Shown: positions 1 to 9,692, numbered from the stretch's first letter. The stretch: 64,000 nt of DNA from an uncultured Saprospiraceae bacterium (GCA_938016265.1 CALLWB010000017.1:110299-174298), one strand, 5' to 3'. Notes: generated from the letters alone by a model not told the origin. Numbers and translations are program-made.

Positions 1-1374
1 AATAATTTTTTCAGCATTTCCTTTCCTTATTGTTTTCTTGATATAATATTCAAAAATCGATAAATGTGGCTGATTTTTGACCGCCAATAAAATCTCCTCA
101 AAATGAGAAATATTCTGATAATCAAAAAAACCAAACCCTTTAAATTCTCCTTCTTGTACCAACAACACCGATTTTTCCTCCTTAGTTCTCCCTTTCCCTA
201 TTAATGCAAATTCTTCCTCAAATGGGACTCGGATAGTCTCAATTGCAAGACTTACTTTTTTATTGTACTCTTCTGAATCTAACGTACTACAGGAAGTATT
301 GTTGCAAGAAGGATGTTGGCAAACTCTGGCAAACAGCTCCTTGGTGTTCATATGGAGGTATTGATTGCACAGACCATGTTCTTTTGCAAATTTCTTAAGC
401 ACTTCATCTGCTTCAATTTGCAACTCAAATCCAGCAATAACGTTTAAATATTTGGAATATTGACCGACGGCAAGACATTGAAAGCCCCCTTCATTTTGGT
501 ATTCATGGATGCAGAAAGCAAAATTGCTTTTTCGCTTGGCAATATTATATTTTGGGCGGTGTTTGTCAATTTCCAATCCTTCTTGAATCAACATTATCAA
601 ATCATTACCTGACAGCTCAAAGGTGATGTCAGTCATTTCTTTTTTTAGTTGAATCATACGCTTAGAACTGCGCGCTAACTGACTCATTACTTTCCTCTGA
701 ATGTTTCTCCCTTTCCCTACATACAATACTCGGCCATCAGCGTCATGAAAATAGAACACGCCGATTCTTTCTGGCAATTCATGTAAGGAATCCATCGAAA
801 TATTAGGCGGTAAATCACTGACTAATAGCCCGTTGTTCAATTGCAGTTGAACTTGATTAGTGGTGTCGTTTTGTAATATTTTTTCGAATACTATGACTGT
901 TGCTAGCGTGTCGGCCATTGCTCGGTGCCGATCATTCACAGAAATTCCAAACCGGGTGATTAACTTACCAAGTCCATAAGAATGAAACCCTGGAAAAACC
1001 TTTCTACACAATCGTACAGTACAAAGTTTTTTGCGGATGAACCGTCTACCGATAGCAGCAAATTCTTTTTGCAGAAAACCATAGTCAAAACCAACGTTAT
1101 GGGCAATAAAAATAGCATTTTCTGTCATTTCCCAAATGATATCGCTCACCTCTTCAAATGGAGGGGCGTCTGCTACCATATTGTTGGTAATTCCAGTTAG
1201 GTTGGTAATGAAAGCAGGAATATATTTCCCTGGATTTAGTAGCGTTTCGTACTTGTCAATTATTTTACTGCCGTCATGCAACACAATTGCAATTTCAGTG
1301 ATTTTGTCGTCTCCTCCACCACTTCCGGTTGTTTCGATATCGACTATTGCATAAAGTTGTTTTTGACTACTCAT
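1..1374 (-). CDS. DEDDh exonuclease / GIY-YIG nuclease fusion, partial
   Basis: The reading frame is open from an ATG at 1374 to the window edge (458 codons, no stop), so the C-terminus is missing. Residues 1-175 form a DnaQ-like 3'-5' exonuclease: motif I is DIETTG near residue 12, motif II is HNVGFD, and motif III is HRAMAD. Residues about 200-285 form a GIY-YIG endonuclease domain of the UvrC/Cho type (GVFYFHDADG, then LYVGKG). The remaining part, about 300-458, I do not recognise. The combination of a proofreading-type exonuclease with a UvrC-type nuclease is known in several bacterial phyla, where it is usually annotated as a DNA polymerase III epsilon-like protein; a role in DNA repair is inferred. 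The gene is divergent from the NamZ-like gene at 1559, with 184 bp between them. Confidence 0.88.
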   Translation of the reverse strand, partial: MSSQKQLYAIVDIETTGSGGGDDKITEIAIVLHDGSKIIDKYETLLNPGKYIPAFITNLTGITNNMVADAPPFEEVSDIIWEMTENAIFIAHNVGFDYGFLQKEFAAIGRRFIRKKLCTVRLCRKVFPGFHSYGLGKLITRFGISVNDRHRAMADTLATVIVFEKILQNDTTNQVQLQLNNGLLVSDLPPNISMDSLHELPERIGVFYFHDADGRVLYVGKGRNIQRKVMSQLARSSKRMIQLKKEMTDITFELSGNDLIMLIQEGLEIDKHRPKYNIAKRKSNFAFCIHEYQNEGGFQCLAVGQYSKYLNVIAGFELQIEADEVLKKFAKEHGLCNQYLHMNTKELFARVCQHPSCNNTSCSTLDSEEYNKKVSLAIETIRVPFEEEFALIGKGRTKEEKSVLLVQEGEFKGFGFFDYQNISHFEEILLAVKNQPHLSIFEYYIKKTIRKGNAEKII

Positions 1375-1558
1375 TGATTTCCTTCACTTTCTCTGTACGT
1401 TAAAACAAATTTAATCAAAAAAATGAAAATTTGACAAAACAAAACCAAATTAGTTATTTTTTAACATTCACAGCTAGCAGTTATTTTAAAATATTTTTCC
1501 ATCAAAATTCAGTTTATATCAACTGTTTTCTGATATTGCAGCAAATATTTAGCATTCA

Positions 1559-2791
1559 ATGAAAATTTATATTCCACTTTGGCTTTCCCTTCTATTTATG
1601 GTGACTTGTTGTCAGTCGGCTCAAAACAAAACTGAACCAAAGACGTCTGATCCATCGACAAAAATGGAACAAATTACCGCTAAACCTATAAAGGTCGGAG
1701 CAGAGCAATTGGACAAATACCTGCCGAAACTAGAAGGTAAAACAATCGCTATCGTTGTCAATCAAACCTCTAAAATTGGTGACCACCACCTAATTGATCA
1801 ATTATTAGAAAAAAAGGTCAAGGTGACAAAAATATTTGCTCCTGAACATGGCTTTCGAGGTGCTGCTGATGCTGGAGAAAAAGTGAAAGATGGCAAAGAT
1901 GCCAAAACCGGATTACCAATCATTTCTTTATACGGGAAAAACAAAAAACCATCTAAAGAGATGCTAAAAGGTATTGACTTTATGGTATTTGATATTCAGG
2001 ATGTTGGCGCTCGTTTTTACACATATATCTCAACAATGAGCCTTGTGATGGAGGCATGTGCTGAAAATGGTATTCCTTTGTTAATTCTAGACCGTCCCAA
2101 TCCAAACGGACATATTGTGGATGGCCCTGTCCTAGAGGAAGGTTTTGAGTCCTTTGTAGGAATGCATCGAGTACCCATTTTGCACGGAATGACCATGGCG
2201 GAATATGCCCATATGCTAAACGGTGAAAAATGGTTGAAAGGAGGCATTCAATGTAAATTACATTATGTTTTGTGTGAAAACTATACACATAACACGCCTT
2301 ACCAAATTCCTGTAAAACCATCTCCAAACCTCCCAAATTGGAGGTCTATCCTACTCTACCCTCATCTGTGTTTGCTTGAAGGAACTCCGATAAGTGTAGG
2401 CAGAGGTACGGACAAACAGTTTCAAGTGATCGGGCATCCTGACATCAAGTCTACAAATGGCTTTACGTTTACACCAACCCCGAAACCTGGGGCAAAATAT
2501 CCAAAACATCAAGACAAACTTTGTAATGGAATAGATTTAAGTAAATTGTCTTTGGATCAACTACAGAAGATTGATCAATTTGACTTAACTTATATTTTGG
2601 AGGTTTATACTGATTTTAAGGACAAAAAAAGTTTCTTTAATAAGAATAATTTCTTTGATCGATTGGCAGGCACCGACCAGCTGAGAAAGCAAATACAAGC
2701 AGGAAAAACAGAAAAGGAAATCCGATCTTCCTGGCAAAGAGACCTTGCAGAATTCAAACAACGGAGATTCAAGTATTTGTTGTACAAATAA
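1559..2791 (+). CDS. NamZ-like exo-beta-N-acetylmuramidase (DUF1343 family), exported
   Basis: The 410-residue protein has a hydrophobic N-terminal export signal with two cysteines at about residues 17-18, so it may be a lipoprotein, although the lipobox is atypical. The body matches the DUF1343/YbbC family, whose studied member NamZ (GH171) removes N-acetylmuramic acid from the non-reducing ends of peptidoglycan fragments. Visible signatures are VVNQTS near residue 63, EHGFRG near 96, DIQDVGARFYTY near 144 and DRPNPNG near 178. The likely role is cell-wall recycling in the periplasm. The next gene, fmt, follows after 51 bp in the same direction, so they may share a transcript. The family call is secure; substrate specificity is inferred from NamZ. 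Confidence 0.88.
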   Translation: MKIYIPLWLSLLFMVTCCQSAQNKTEPKTSDPSTKMEQITAKPIKVGAEQLDKYLPKLEGKTIAIVVNQTSKIGDHHLIDQLLEKKVKVTKIFAPEHGFRGAADAGEKVKDGKDAKTGLPIISLYGKNKKPSKEMLKGIDFMVFDIQDVGARFYTYISTMSLVMEACAENGIPLLILDRPNPNGHIVDGPVLEEGFESFVGMHRVPILHGMTMAEYAHMLNGEKWLKGGIQCKLHYVLCENYTHNTPYQIPVKPSPNLPNWRSILLYPHLCLLEGTPISVGRGTDKQFQVIGHPDIKSTNGFTFTPTPKPGAKYPKHQDKLCNGIDLSKLSLDQLQKIDQFDLTYILEVYTDFKDKKSFFNKNNFFDRLAGTDQLRKQIQAGKTEKEIRSSWQRDLAEFKQRRFKYLLYK

Positions 2792-2842
2792 CATAGATTA
2801 AACCTAACTTGAGAACTGGGAAAACTAAAAATAGCAATTTAA

Positions 2843-3751
2843 ATGAAGATAATTTTTATGGGGACGCCTGATTTTGCTGTTCCTTCACTCGACATATTGG
2901 TAGAAAATGGGTATGATGTTGTCGCTGTTATTACTGCAACCGACAAGTATGGTGGACGAGGCAATAAAAAGCTCTTGCAGTCTGCTGTAAAAAAGTATGC
3001 TGTGGAAAAGGGAATTCACGTGTTGCAGCCTAAAAATCTGAAAAAGAAAGAGTTTTTAGATGAGTTGTGGGCACTGCAAGCAGATTTACAAGTCGTTGTT
3101 GCTTTTAGAATGCTACCGGAGAAAGTTTGGGCGATGCCTCCAATGGGCACCATCAATCTTCATGGATCGCTCCTACCTAAATATCGGGGTGCTGCGCCTA
3201 TCAACTGGGCAGTAATCAATGGAGAAAAAGAAACAGGTGCCACTACCTTCTTCATCCAGCAACAGATTGATACAGGAAATTTACTTTATCAAACCAAACT
3301 GGAAATTGGCCCTGACGACACTGCAGGAGACGTTCATGATCGAATGATGGTAGATGGAGCCAAACTATTGTTAAAGACTGTAAAAGCGATCGAAGCGAGG
3401 AAATATGACACTTCTGTCCAAGATGAATCCTTAGTTTCTCATGCTCCTAAAATTTTTCATAAAACATGTGAGATCAACTTTGATGCACCAACACAAAAAG
3501 TCCATGATTTTATCCGCGGACTGAGTCCCTTCCCTACTGCTTGGACTACCCTCAATGATTTAAATTTGAAGATCTATAAATCTTCCAGAGAAATTATTTC
3601 CCATCAGCACCTTCCAGGTAGCTTTCACACCGAAGAAAAAAGAGTTTTAAAAATTGCTACAAAAGATGGATTTATTCTTGTAAAGGAGCTGCAATTGCAA
3701 GGAAAACGTCGCATGGATGTCAAATCTTTCTTAAATGGTTATCAAGTCTAA
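2843..3751 (+). CDS. fmt: Methionyl-tRNA formyltransferase
   Basis: This enzyme transfers a formyl group from 10-formyl-tetrahydrofolate to Met-tRNA(fMet) for translation initiation in the cytoplasm. At 302 residues it is close to the usual 305-315. The N-terminus has the family start FMGTPDFAVPSL, and the formyltransferase core has the NLHGSLLPKYRGAAPINW block near residues 104-121, with the catalytic Asn and His, followed by the catalytic Asp in IDTGNLL near residue 141. The C-terminal OB-like tRNA-binding domain starts near residue 205 (FDAPTQKVHDFIRGLSPFP). In many bacteria fmt sits next to def; here its upstream neighbour is instead a NamZ-like muramidase. Confidence 0.96.
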   Translation: MKIIFMGTPDFAVPSLDILVENGYDVVAVITATDKYGGRGNKKLLQSAVKKYAVEKGIHVLQPKNLKKKEFLDELWALQADLQVVVAFRMLPEKVWAMPPMGTINLHGSLLPKYRGAAPINWAVINGEKETGATTFFIQQQIDTGNLLYQTKLEIGPDDTAGDVHDRMMVDGAKLLLKTVKAIEARKYDTSVQDESLVSHAPKIFHKTCEINFDAPTQKVHDFIRGLSPFPTAWTTLNDLNLKIYKSSREIISHQHLPGSFHTEEKRVLKIATKDGFILVKELQLQGKRRMDVKSFLNGYQV

Positions 3752-3925
3752 CTAAATTCTTAATTCTTAACATTTTTTTACTGAAAATTTATTATTTTTA
3801 GGCAATAGTCGTTACTAAATTGTTGATAGATGTTACTTTTTCAGTAATATCCGTTATTAAAATGGCTTACTCTCTTTCACCTGCTGCTCCAATTTCAAAG
3901 TTGTTTTTTAACCTAAATATTCATC

Positions 3926-6900
3926 ATGAAAAAGCAATTGCTTTTCTTATCTACAATCCTTTTTATAGCCGGTTTGTGGTACCTAAGAACCAACACAAAT
4001 GCTGCCGTAAAAGACAGTACCCCAGAGCAATACATTAGAGATGCCGTTAAAGAGGATCATGAAAAAACAAAGGATCCCGCACTTGGCTATCCGCCAACTG
4101 AACGTCTAATGGAAGTGCATAAGGTAATTCGGCGTAAGCTAACTGCTCAAAAACAGAATCGAAATACCGGAATCGAAACCTTAAAATGGAAAGAGCGTGG
4201 TCCATACTCAGTCGGTGGCAGAACGCGTGCAATCATGGTCGATATGAATGACCCGACAATGGAAACCGTTTGGGCTGCTGGTGTGACGGGAGGACTTTGG
4301 AAAACTACTTCTATCACAAACAATCCTCCAGGATGGGTACCAGTAAATGATAATTTTGATAATATTGCAATTAGCGCACTTGCCCAAGACCCGAGCAATC
4401 CAAAGAATATGTATTTCGGAACTGGAGAACCCCATGTCGGTGATGTGAGTGGTATTGGAATTTGGAGGACAACTGATGGTGGAGACAACTGGGAATTCCT
4501 TCCAAGTACCTTTAATACGCAATTTAGAACCACTGTAAGGCTTTTAGTATACAACAATGGCGATGTTTATGCCGCCACAATGAATGGATTGAAAAGAAGC
4601 AAGGATAAAGGCGATACCTGGGAGGATGTCTTAAAGTTTAATATCTCAGGAGGTAAAAACGATATAACAGATATAGAAATTGGAGCAGATGGTACATTGT
4701 ACGCATCTGCTGGTCATAATTCAGGAAACGCGAAAATCTGGAGGTCTTCTCCAGGATCAAACGTAGGAAATGTAGGTAATTGGGACGAAATAGCAGATGG
4801 AATTGCTACCAATCACAGAAGAATAGAACTAGCAGCTGCACCTTCTAATGAAAATGTCCTTTATGCAGTGGCAACCGTTGGAGGTACCGCAACCACTTTT
4901 TATGTTACTAACAACAAAGGAGACAACTGGTCTGCTAAACCAATGCCAGATGCAGGATTTGCTAATGGCCAAGGTTGGTATGATTTATCAATCGTAGTTG
5001 ACCCCAATAATCATAATAGAATTGTCTCAGGAAATTTCAATCATTTTATTTCAGCAGACGGAGCAAACACATGGACATTAATTTCATCCAACGTCCATGT
5101 TGATCAGCACCATTCCTATTTTGAACCTGGAAATAGCGATGTAATTTATCTTGGAAACGACGGAGGTATATATAGATCAGATAATGGAGGAGGCAATCCG
5201 GCTGCAATTTCTTTTTACAATAGAAACGAACGGTATAATGTAACTCAGTTTTATGCCTGTGATCTTCACCCCGGTCTGTATTCCAATTTTTTCCTTGCAG
5301 GATCCCAGGACAATGGATCTATACGCTTTAATCAGGTAGGGATCGCAAGAACGACAAGGGCACTTGGAGGAGATGGAGCCTATTGCCACATTGACCAAAA
5401 TGAACCTCAATTTCAGATTGTGTCTTCACAATTTGGAAATTATGCACTGTCGAATAATGAAGGGCGTTCTTTCTCAGCAGGTGGCGTATCCATCGGTGTA
5501 GGATTTATCAACGAATCTGACTATGACGATGATGCTAATATTTTATATGCTTATGGAGGAGGAGGAAGACTTTATAGATGGGACATTACTGAACAAGATG
5601 GAGAATTCGTAAATATTTCTGGGACCGGACAAGGCTATCGAGCACTAAGGGTATCTCCTAACGTAGCTAATAGATTATACGTTGGAAGTTCACAGGGCTC
5701 TTTATTGATGATTGACAATGCACACACTGGTACGAATGTAACAGGTGTGAGCTTGGGCAGTGGATTCCCATTTGCCAACATTTCTAGCATTGTTATTGAA
5801 AAGGGGAATGAAGATCACCTCCTACTTACTTTCGAAAATTATGGTACAAACAGTGTTTGGGAAACGACAGATGGAGGAGCAACCTGGACAAGTCAAGAAG
5901 GAGATTTACCAGACATGCCTGTGAGAGATGCTATTTTCAATCCAGAAAACACAGATCAGGCTTTCCTTGCCACTGAAGCAGGAGTTTGGGTAACCAATGA
6001 CCTTGATGGTGCTAATACCGTCTGGGAGCCTAGCCCAAGTGCTCCATTCGTAAGAACAGACATGTTGCAAAGCAGAGAAAGTGATAAACTAATATTAGCA
6101 GGTACATATGGTCGTGGATTATTTTCGTGTGATGGATTTTCTCCGCCGAAGGCAACCATTTCGCCTCTTGAGGTTAGTTATTTGAATGCTAATCAATATT
6201 TTGAAGATTTCTCTGTAAATCCAAGTAGCTGGTCATGGGACTTTGGTGATGGGACTACATCGAATGATCAAAATACTTTTCACTCCTACTCCAATATCGG
6301 TACTTACGATGTCAAATTGACTATTGATGGAGGCTTGAGTGATTCTAAATCAATAAAAATATTGCCGGATCGCGCTACTCCATACGATACAGAATCGGCA
6401 AACTATGGAGGCAACTTTGAAGGAAATCCTGAAGACTTTGGCGTTCACAACATATCAGGATCAAAATTTGAGAAGGGCAATTCTACTCGTCCAGGGAAAA
6501 GTGGTACAAATAGTGGAAACAATGCTTGGGTTATTGGATTGAACGATGATTTCTATGAGCACAACACCCATGCTGCATTATATACTCCAAACTACGATCT
6601 TTCTGCGCCCGGTATTTATCAGTTTAGCTTTTATGCTAAGTATGATATCCAGCAAGGATTTGATGGTTTTAGAGTGGAATATTCCCTCGATCGAGGTGAC
6701 TCCTGGAGTCAATTAGGAGAAAAAGGAGACAATTGGTATAACTATTCGAATGTTACTGCTGGGGCAGCTACTGTATTTCCTTCTGGAAGCGACTATTTTA
6801 CTGGTTCTACCTTAGGAAGTCAGTTCAAACAATACAAAACTACGATTCAAAATCTTTCTGGGAACGATGATGTAGCCTTTCGATTTGTCTTTAAATCTGA

Positions 6901-7537
6901 TAACCTTACCCGGTATTCTGGATTGGCTATTGATGATGTAGAAGTGAAAGCATACAAGGATGATTTGGAGACAAAATTGATTTCTTTGACTGGTAGCTAC
7001 CTCGACTTTGAGGATGTGGAGTTAAACTGGGTTACTCAACCCGAGTATCGTTGTAAAGGGTTTGAGATAGAGACCTCTACAAACGGTCGTGATTTTGAGA
7101 AGGTAGATCAACCTTCTTTTATAGACGGTGCCGGATTTTCTATTGATGAAGTTGGCTATCTGATTGAACCTGATCAAGCTTTCAAGCTTGACCAGCATTT
7201 TTTCAGAATTAAAGTTTATGATTTTGATGATAATTTTTTCTATTCGGATATCCTTCCGCTAAGACGGAAAGCAGATGATCCAAAAGGCGTATACCTGACT
7301 TATCCAAACCCATTCAATGATCAAATTAATATTACTTTCAATGATAATGTAAATGGAGAAGAGGTAACTGTAGATTTGTTTGATGCACTAGGAAGACAAA
7401 TTCTACATCAAGAATATGCAGAGCTGAATGACATAAAACTTGATCTTGCGGTTCCAGGACTGGCACCTGGTGTCTACTTCCTCAAAGTTCTTATAGGGAA
7501 TCAACGATATGTACAAAAGCTTCAACGGGCGAATTAA
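3926..7537 (+). CDS. Large secreted BNR/sortilin-like propeller protein with PKD and T9SS sorting domains
   Basis: The 1203-residue protein has a signal peptide (about residues 1-26). It is followed by a long region of BNR/VPS10-like propeller repeats; examples are IWRTTDGGDNWEF, RSKDKGDTWEDV, VTNNKGDNWSA and WETTDGGATWTS. A PKD domain follows at about 744-811 (SWSWDFGDGT), then a jelly-roll or MAM-like module at about 830-1010. The C-terminus from about residue 1120 is a type A T9SS sorting domain (TYPNPFNDQ, then DALGRQ and GVYFLKV). The protein is therefore predicted to be exported by Sec, moved across the outer membrane by T9SS, and attached to the surface or released. Propellers of this type are found in sialidase-like, adhesin-like and photosystem-assembly-like proteins. 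No catalytic residues are evident, so the substrate is unknown. Confidence 0.87.
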   Translation: MKKQLLFLSTILFIAGLWYLRTNTNAAVKDSTPEQYIRDAVKEDHEKTKDPALGYPPTERLMEVHKVIRRKLTAQKQNRNTGIETLKWKERGPYSVGGRTRAIMVDMNDPTMETVWAAGVTGGLWKTTSITNNPPGWVPVNDNFDNIAISALAQDPSNPKNMYFGTGEPHVGDVSGIGIWRTTDGGDNWEFLPSTFNTQFRTTVRLLVYNNGDVYAATMNGLKRSKDKGDTWEDVLKFNISGGKNDITDIEIGADGTLYASAGHNSGNAKIWRSSPGSNVGNVGNWDEIADGIATNHRRIELAAAPSNENVLYAVATVGGTATTFYVTNNKGDNWSAKPMPDAGFANGQGWYDLSIVVDPNNHNRIVSGNFNHFISADGANTWTLISSNVHVDQHHSYFEPGNSDVIYLGNDGGIYRSDNGGGNPAAISFYNRNERYNVTQFYACDLHPGLYSNFFLAGSQDNGSIRFNQVGIARTTRALGGDGAYCHIDQNEPQFQIVSSQFGNYALSNNEGRSFSAGGVSIGVGFINESDYDDDANILYAYGGGGRLYRWDITEQDGEFVNISGTGQGYRALRVSPNVANRLYVGSSQGSLLMIDNAHTGTNVTGVSLGSGFPFANISSIVIEKGNEDHLLLTFENYGTNSVWETTDGGATWTSQEGDLPDMPVRDAIFNPENTDQAFLATEAGVWVTNDLDGANTVWEPSPSAPFVRTDMLQSRESDKLILAGTYGRGLFSCDGFSPPKATISPLEVSYLNANQYFEDFSVNPSSWSWDFGDGTTSNDQNTFHSYSNIGTYDVKLTIDGGLSDSKSIKILPDRATPYDTESANYGGNFEGNPEDFGVHNISGSKFEKGNSTRPGKSGTNSGNNAWVIGLNDDFYEHNTHAALYTPNYDLSAPGIYQFSFYAKYDIQQGFDGFRVEYSLDRGDSWSQLGEKGDNWYNYSNVTAGAATVFPSGSDYFTGSTLGSQFKQYKTTIQNLSGNDDVAFRFVFKSDNLTRYSGLAIDDVEVKAYKDDLETKLISLTGSYLDFEDVELNWVTQPEYRCKGFEIETSTNGRDFEKVDQPSFIDGAGFSIDEVGYLIEPDQAFKLDQHFFRIKVYDFDDNFFYSDILPLRRKADDPKGVYLTYPNPFNDQINITFNDNVNGEEVTVDLFDALGRQILHQEYAELNDIKLDLAVPGLAPGVYFLKVLIGNQRYVQKLQRAN

Positions 7538-7565
7538 ATAATCAACTAACAACCAGAACGATACA

Positions 7566-7595
7566 AAAGGCTTCCTACACGGAAGCTTTTTTTTT
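7566..7595 (+). terminator. Rho-independent terminator after the BNR/PKD gene
   Basis: The stem GCTTCC/GGAAGC has a 5-nt loop (tacac) and is followed by nine T residues, 30 bp after the stop codon of the upstream gene. Confidence 0.8.
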
Positions 7596-7687
7596 GTTAT
7601 ATTTTTTCATTATCTTAGAATGTAATTGGTTGCTTAAAAAAACATATTTATCAGGCACCTTATTATTATACTAACTATCTACCTACT

Positions 7688-8794
7688 ATGAAAAATTCAA
7701 TCAAACAGGCCATTCTAATCGCTCTTTCCTTCTTTTTATCCTTCAATTTAATTGCTCAATTTGTAGGAATAGGCACGACCGCGCCTACCTCCGAATTACA
7801 TGTTGAAGGGGTTGGACTATTTAATGCACCAGGATCTTCTACTGGCCTTATTGCTATTTCTTCTCCTGGAGGAAATCCTGGAATAATCTTTAGAAGTAAT
7901 GACCCGAATCTATTTCGGGCGGATATTGCCAGAACATCTGCAGGACTTTCATTTGGAATGCACGCCTCATCAGGTGCGCCCCCTGCCAGAATGACCATCG
8001 ACAATGGTGGACGGGTCGGAATTGGGATAGTAGCACCTACCAATCTACTTCATGTCATGGATCGGATTAGGATAGGAGGAACGGGGCCAGGAGTCTGGTA
8101 TGAAAGCGGAACAGTAGACTGGTTTATGGGTAAGCATTCCAACGGGAATACTTATTTCACCTTGTACTATGGAGCAGACAGAATGGTGATGACCACTGCA
8201 GGGAATATGGGGATAGGCACTAACAATCCGCTCGGGAAGCTTGACGTGGCTGCTAGCTTTTTTACTGGAGCGGGTTCGATTGCCGTCCGACCACAAAACT
8301 CCGTTTCTGAAGGAGGAGAGATTTCCTTGCAGGGAGCAGGTTCAAATCAAGCCTGGCAAATGGATAACTATGATGGAAATTGGAGATTGCATTCTAATGG
8401 TGCTGAAAGGGTTCGATTTCACAAAACAGGTAAGGTCAGTATAGGAACAAACACGGTAACCGGAAATCATAAACTGTACGTAAATGGTGGAATTCTTGCT
8501 ACCCGTGTCAAGGTTGCTGTGCTGGGCTCTGCTCAATGGGCAGACTATGTTTTTGATGAATCTTATGACTTGAAGTCCCTGGAAGAAGTTGACAACTACA
8601 TTAAAGAAAATAAACACCTGCCAAACATCCCTTCGACTTCAGAAATGATGGATCAAGGCAATGACCTAGGCCAGACCGATGCACTCCTACTCTCTAAAAT
8701 AGAAGAGTTGTATTTGCACGTCATTGAGTTAAATAATCGGGTAAAAGAATTGGAAACGGAAAACGAGCAACTGAAAATGGATACGAACGACTAA
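7688..8794 (+). CDS. Secreted tail-fibre-like repeat protein with C-terminal coiled coil
   Basis: The 368-residue protein has a signal peptide (about 1-23, ending near LIAQ). It then has several copies of a glycine-rich beta motif (VGIGTTAPTSELHV near 27, GIGIVAPTNLLHV near 105, MGIGTNNPLGKLDV near 175, and VSIGTNTVTGNHKLYVNGG near 255). These are the short beta-helix or beta-prism units seen in phage tail fibres and in many Bacteroidota surface proteins. The C-terminus has the conserved LPNIPS segment followed by a heptad-rich coiled coil (about 335-362), which probably drives trimerisation. No T9SS sorting domain is visible, and the endosialidase-type intramolecular chaperone motif is not evident. 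The function is unknown; a surface filament or adhesin is a guess. Confidence 0.8.
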   Translation: MKNSIKQAILIALSFFLSFNLIAQFVGIGTTAPTSELHVEGVGLFNAPGSSTGLIAISSPGGNPGIIFRSNDPNLFRADIARTSAGLSFGMHASSGAPPARMTIDNGGRVGIGIVAPTNLLHVMDRIRIGGTGPGVWYESGTVDWFMGKHSNGNTYFTLYYGADRMVMTTAGNMGIGTNNPLGKLDVAASFFTGAGSIAVRPQNSVSEGGEISLQGAGSNQAWQMDNYDGNWRLHSNGAERVRFHKTGKVSIGTNTVTGNHKLYVNGGILATRVKVAVLGSAQWADYVFDESYDLKSLEEVDNYIKENKHLPNIPSTSEMMDQGNDLGQTDALLLSKIEELYLHVIELNNRVKELETENEQLKMDTND

Positions 8795-8843
8795 GCCTTG
8801 GATAGGTTCTAACTCCTACCATTGTTCTTATTTGGGTACAAAT

Positions 8844-8881
8844 AAAAAGGGAATGCTCCGGTTTGGAGCATTCCCTTTTTA
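8844..8881. terminator. Bidirectional Rho-independent terminator
   Basis: A perfect 16-bp inverted repeat (8844-8859 and 8865-8880) with core GGGAATGCTCC surrounds a 5-nt loop. It is flanked by A5 on the left and T5 on the right, so it can terminate both the plus-strand tail-fibre-like gene and the minus-strand thioredoxin gene. Confidence 0.92.
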
Positions 8882-8907
8882 TATTTTGCTATTTGGAATC
8901 TGCCAGC

Positions 8908-9369
8908 TTACATGGAGACATTGTTTGCTTGTACGGTACGTTCTCCAAGGCTTAGCACATTGCTTATTGTGGTCATTCCAACGTGCTGTTCGATTACATT
9001 TCCTTTGCTATCCAGCCAGACTAAGGTTGGAAATCCGTAAACGGCGAACCTCTCTGCAAGTTTGGGGCCCTCCCCTTTTTCAGCATCAATTTTGACATTG
9101 ATGAAATTGCCGTTGTAATAGTCTACGACGCCTTTATAACTTAATACATCTTGGTCCAACCATTTGCAAGGAGCGCACCAAGTAGTATAAAAATCTATAA
9201 AAATTGGTTTGTTTTCAGATTTGGCTTTTGCAAGTATGGAAGAGAAGGAACCTGCTCTATACTTAATCCCACTAGGAGTAGTATCCTTAGTAGAGCCTTT
9301 ATTGGCTTTTTTATTACATGCTCCCAAAAAAAATGTGGATACGAACATTAACAACATCAACTTTTTCAT
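8908..9369 (-). CDS. Thioredoxin-fold lipoprotein
   Basis: The 153-residue protein begins with a lipoprotein signal with lipobox LGAC (Cys18), so it is predicted to be anchored in a membrane on the periplasmic side. The thioredoxin fold carries the active site WCAPC (Cys65 and Cys68) and the cis-proline loop YGFPTL (Pro114). The N-terminal block KSENKPIFIDFYTTWC resembles the DsbD C-terminal domain and related thioredoxins of this phylum. It probably reduces or exchanges disulfides in envelope proteins; the partner is unknown. It converges on the tail-fibre-like gene, with a shared terminator. Confidence 0.9.
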   Translation of the reverse strand: MKKLMLLMFVSTFFLGACNKKANKGSTKDTTPSGIKYRAGSFSSILAKAKSENKPIFIDFYTTWCAPCKWLDQDVLSYKGVVDYYNGNFINVKIDAEKGEGPKLAERFAVYGFPTLVWLDSKGNVIEQHVGMTTISNVLSLGERTVQANNVSM

Positions 9370-9692
9370 ATGCTCCTACTTTTTGTTTTTCTATTTATTT
9401 AGGAATTGGTTTTTAACATATTTTAAAACCAGTATCCACGATTATTCTAATTTCCAATTCTATGCCATTTTTGCATTTAAACACATCAACGTATTTATAA
9501 CCAATATATTGTAATGCCTGGCATACGCTGCAAAAATAGAAATTTATTTGAAAATTACAGACTATTAGAAGTTTACGTTTACATATAAAAAATGTTACAT
9601 TGTTTGTTTGTTTTCAGAAGAATATAGTCGAAATTAAAAAAAGCCCTGAAGAATTGATTCCACAGAGCTTTCAAAATAACTTTCCAGATAAA
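9370..9692. other. Intergenic region, 323 bp, no gene seen
   Basis: This AT-rich gap lies upstream of the thioredoxin lipoprotein and downstream of the beta-barrel gene, both on the minus strand. It holds the beta-barrel gene's terminator and a minus-strand TATTTTTG (9538-9531), a match to the TAnnTTTG -7 element, about 160 bp upstream of the thioredoxin start. No matching -33 element was seen, so that promoter is weak evidence. No coding signal was found. Confidence 0.5.
9635..9670 (-). terminator. Rho-independent terminator after the beta-barrel gene
   Basis: Read on the minus strand, GCTCTG pairs with CAGGGC (one G-T pair), and an inner GAAT/ATTC extends the hairpin. Seven T residues follow. 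Confidence 0.75.

Noticed and set aside
7688..8794. Tail-fibre-like gene as a prophage remnant
   Set aside because: It has a bacterial signal peptide, sits among envelope genes, and no other phage gene is present.
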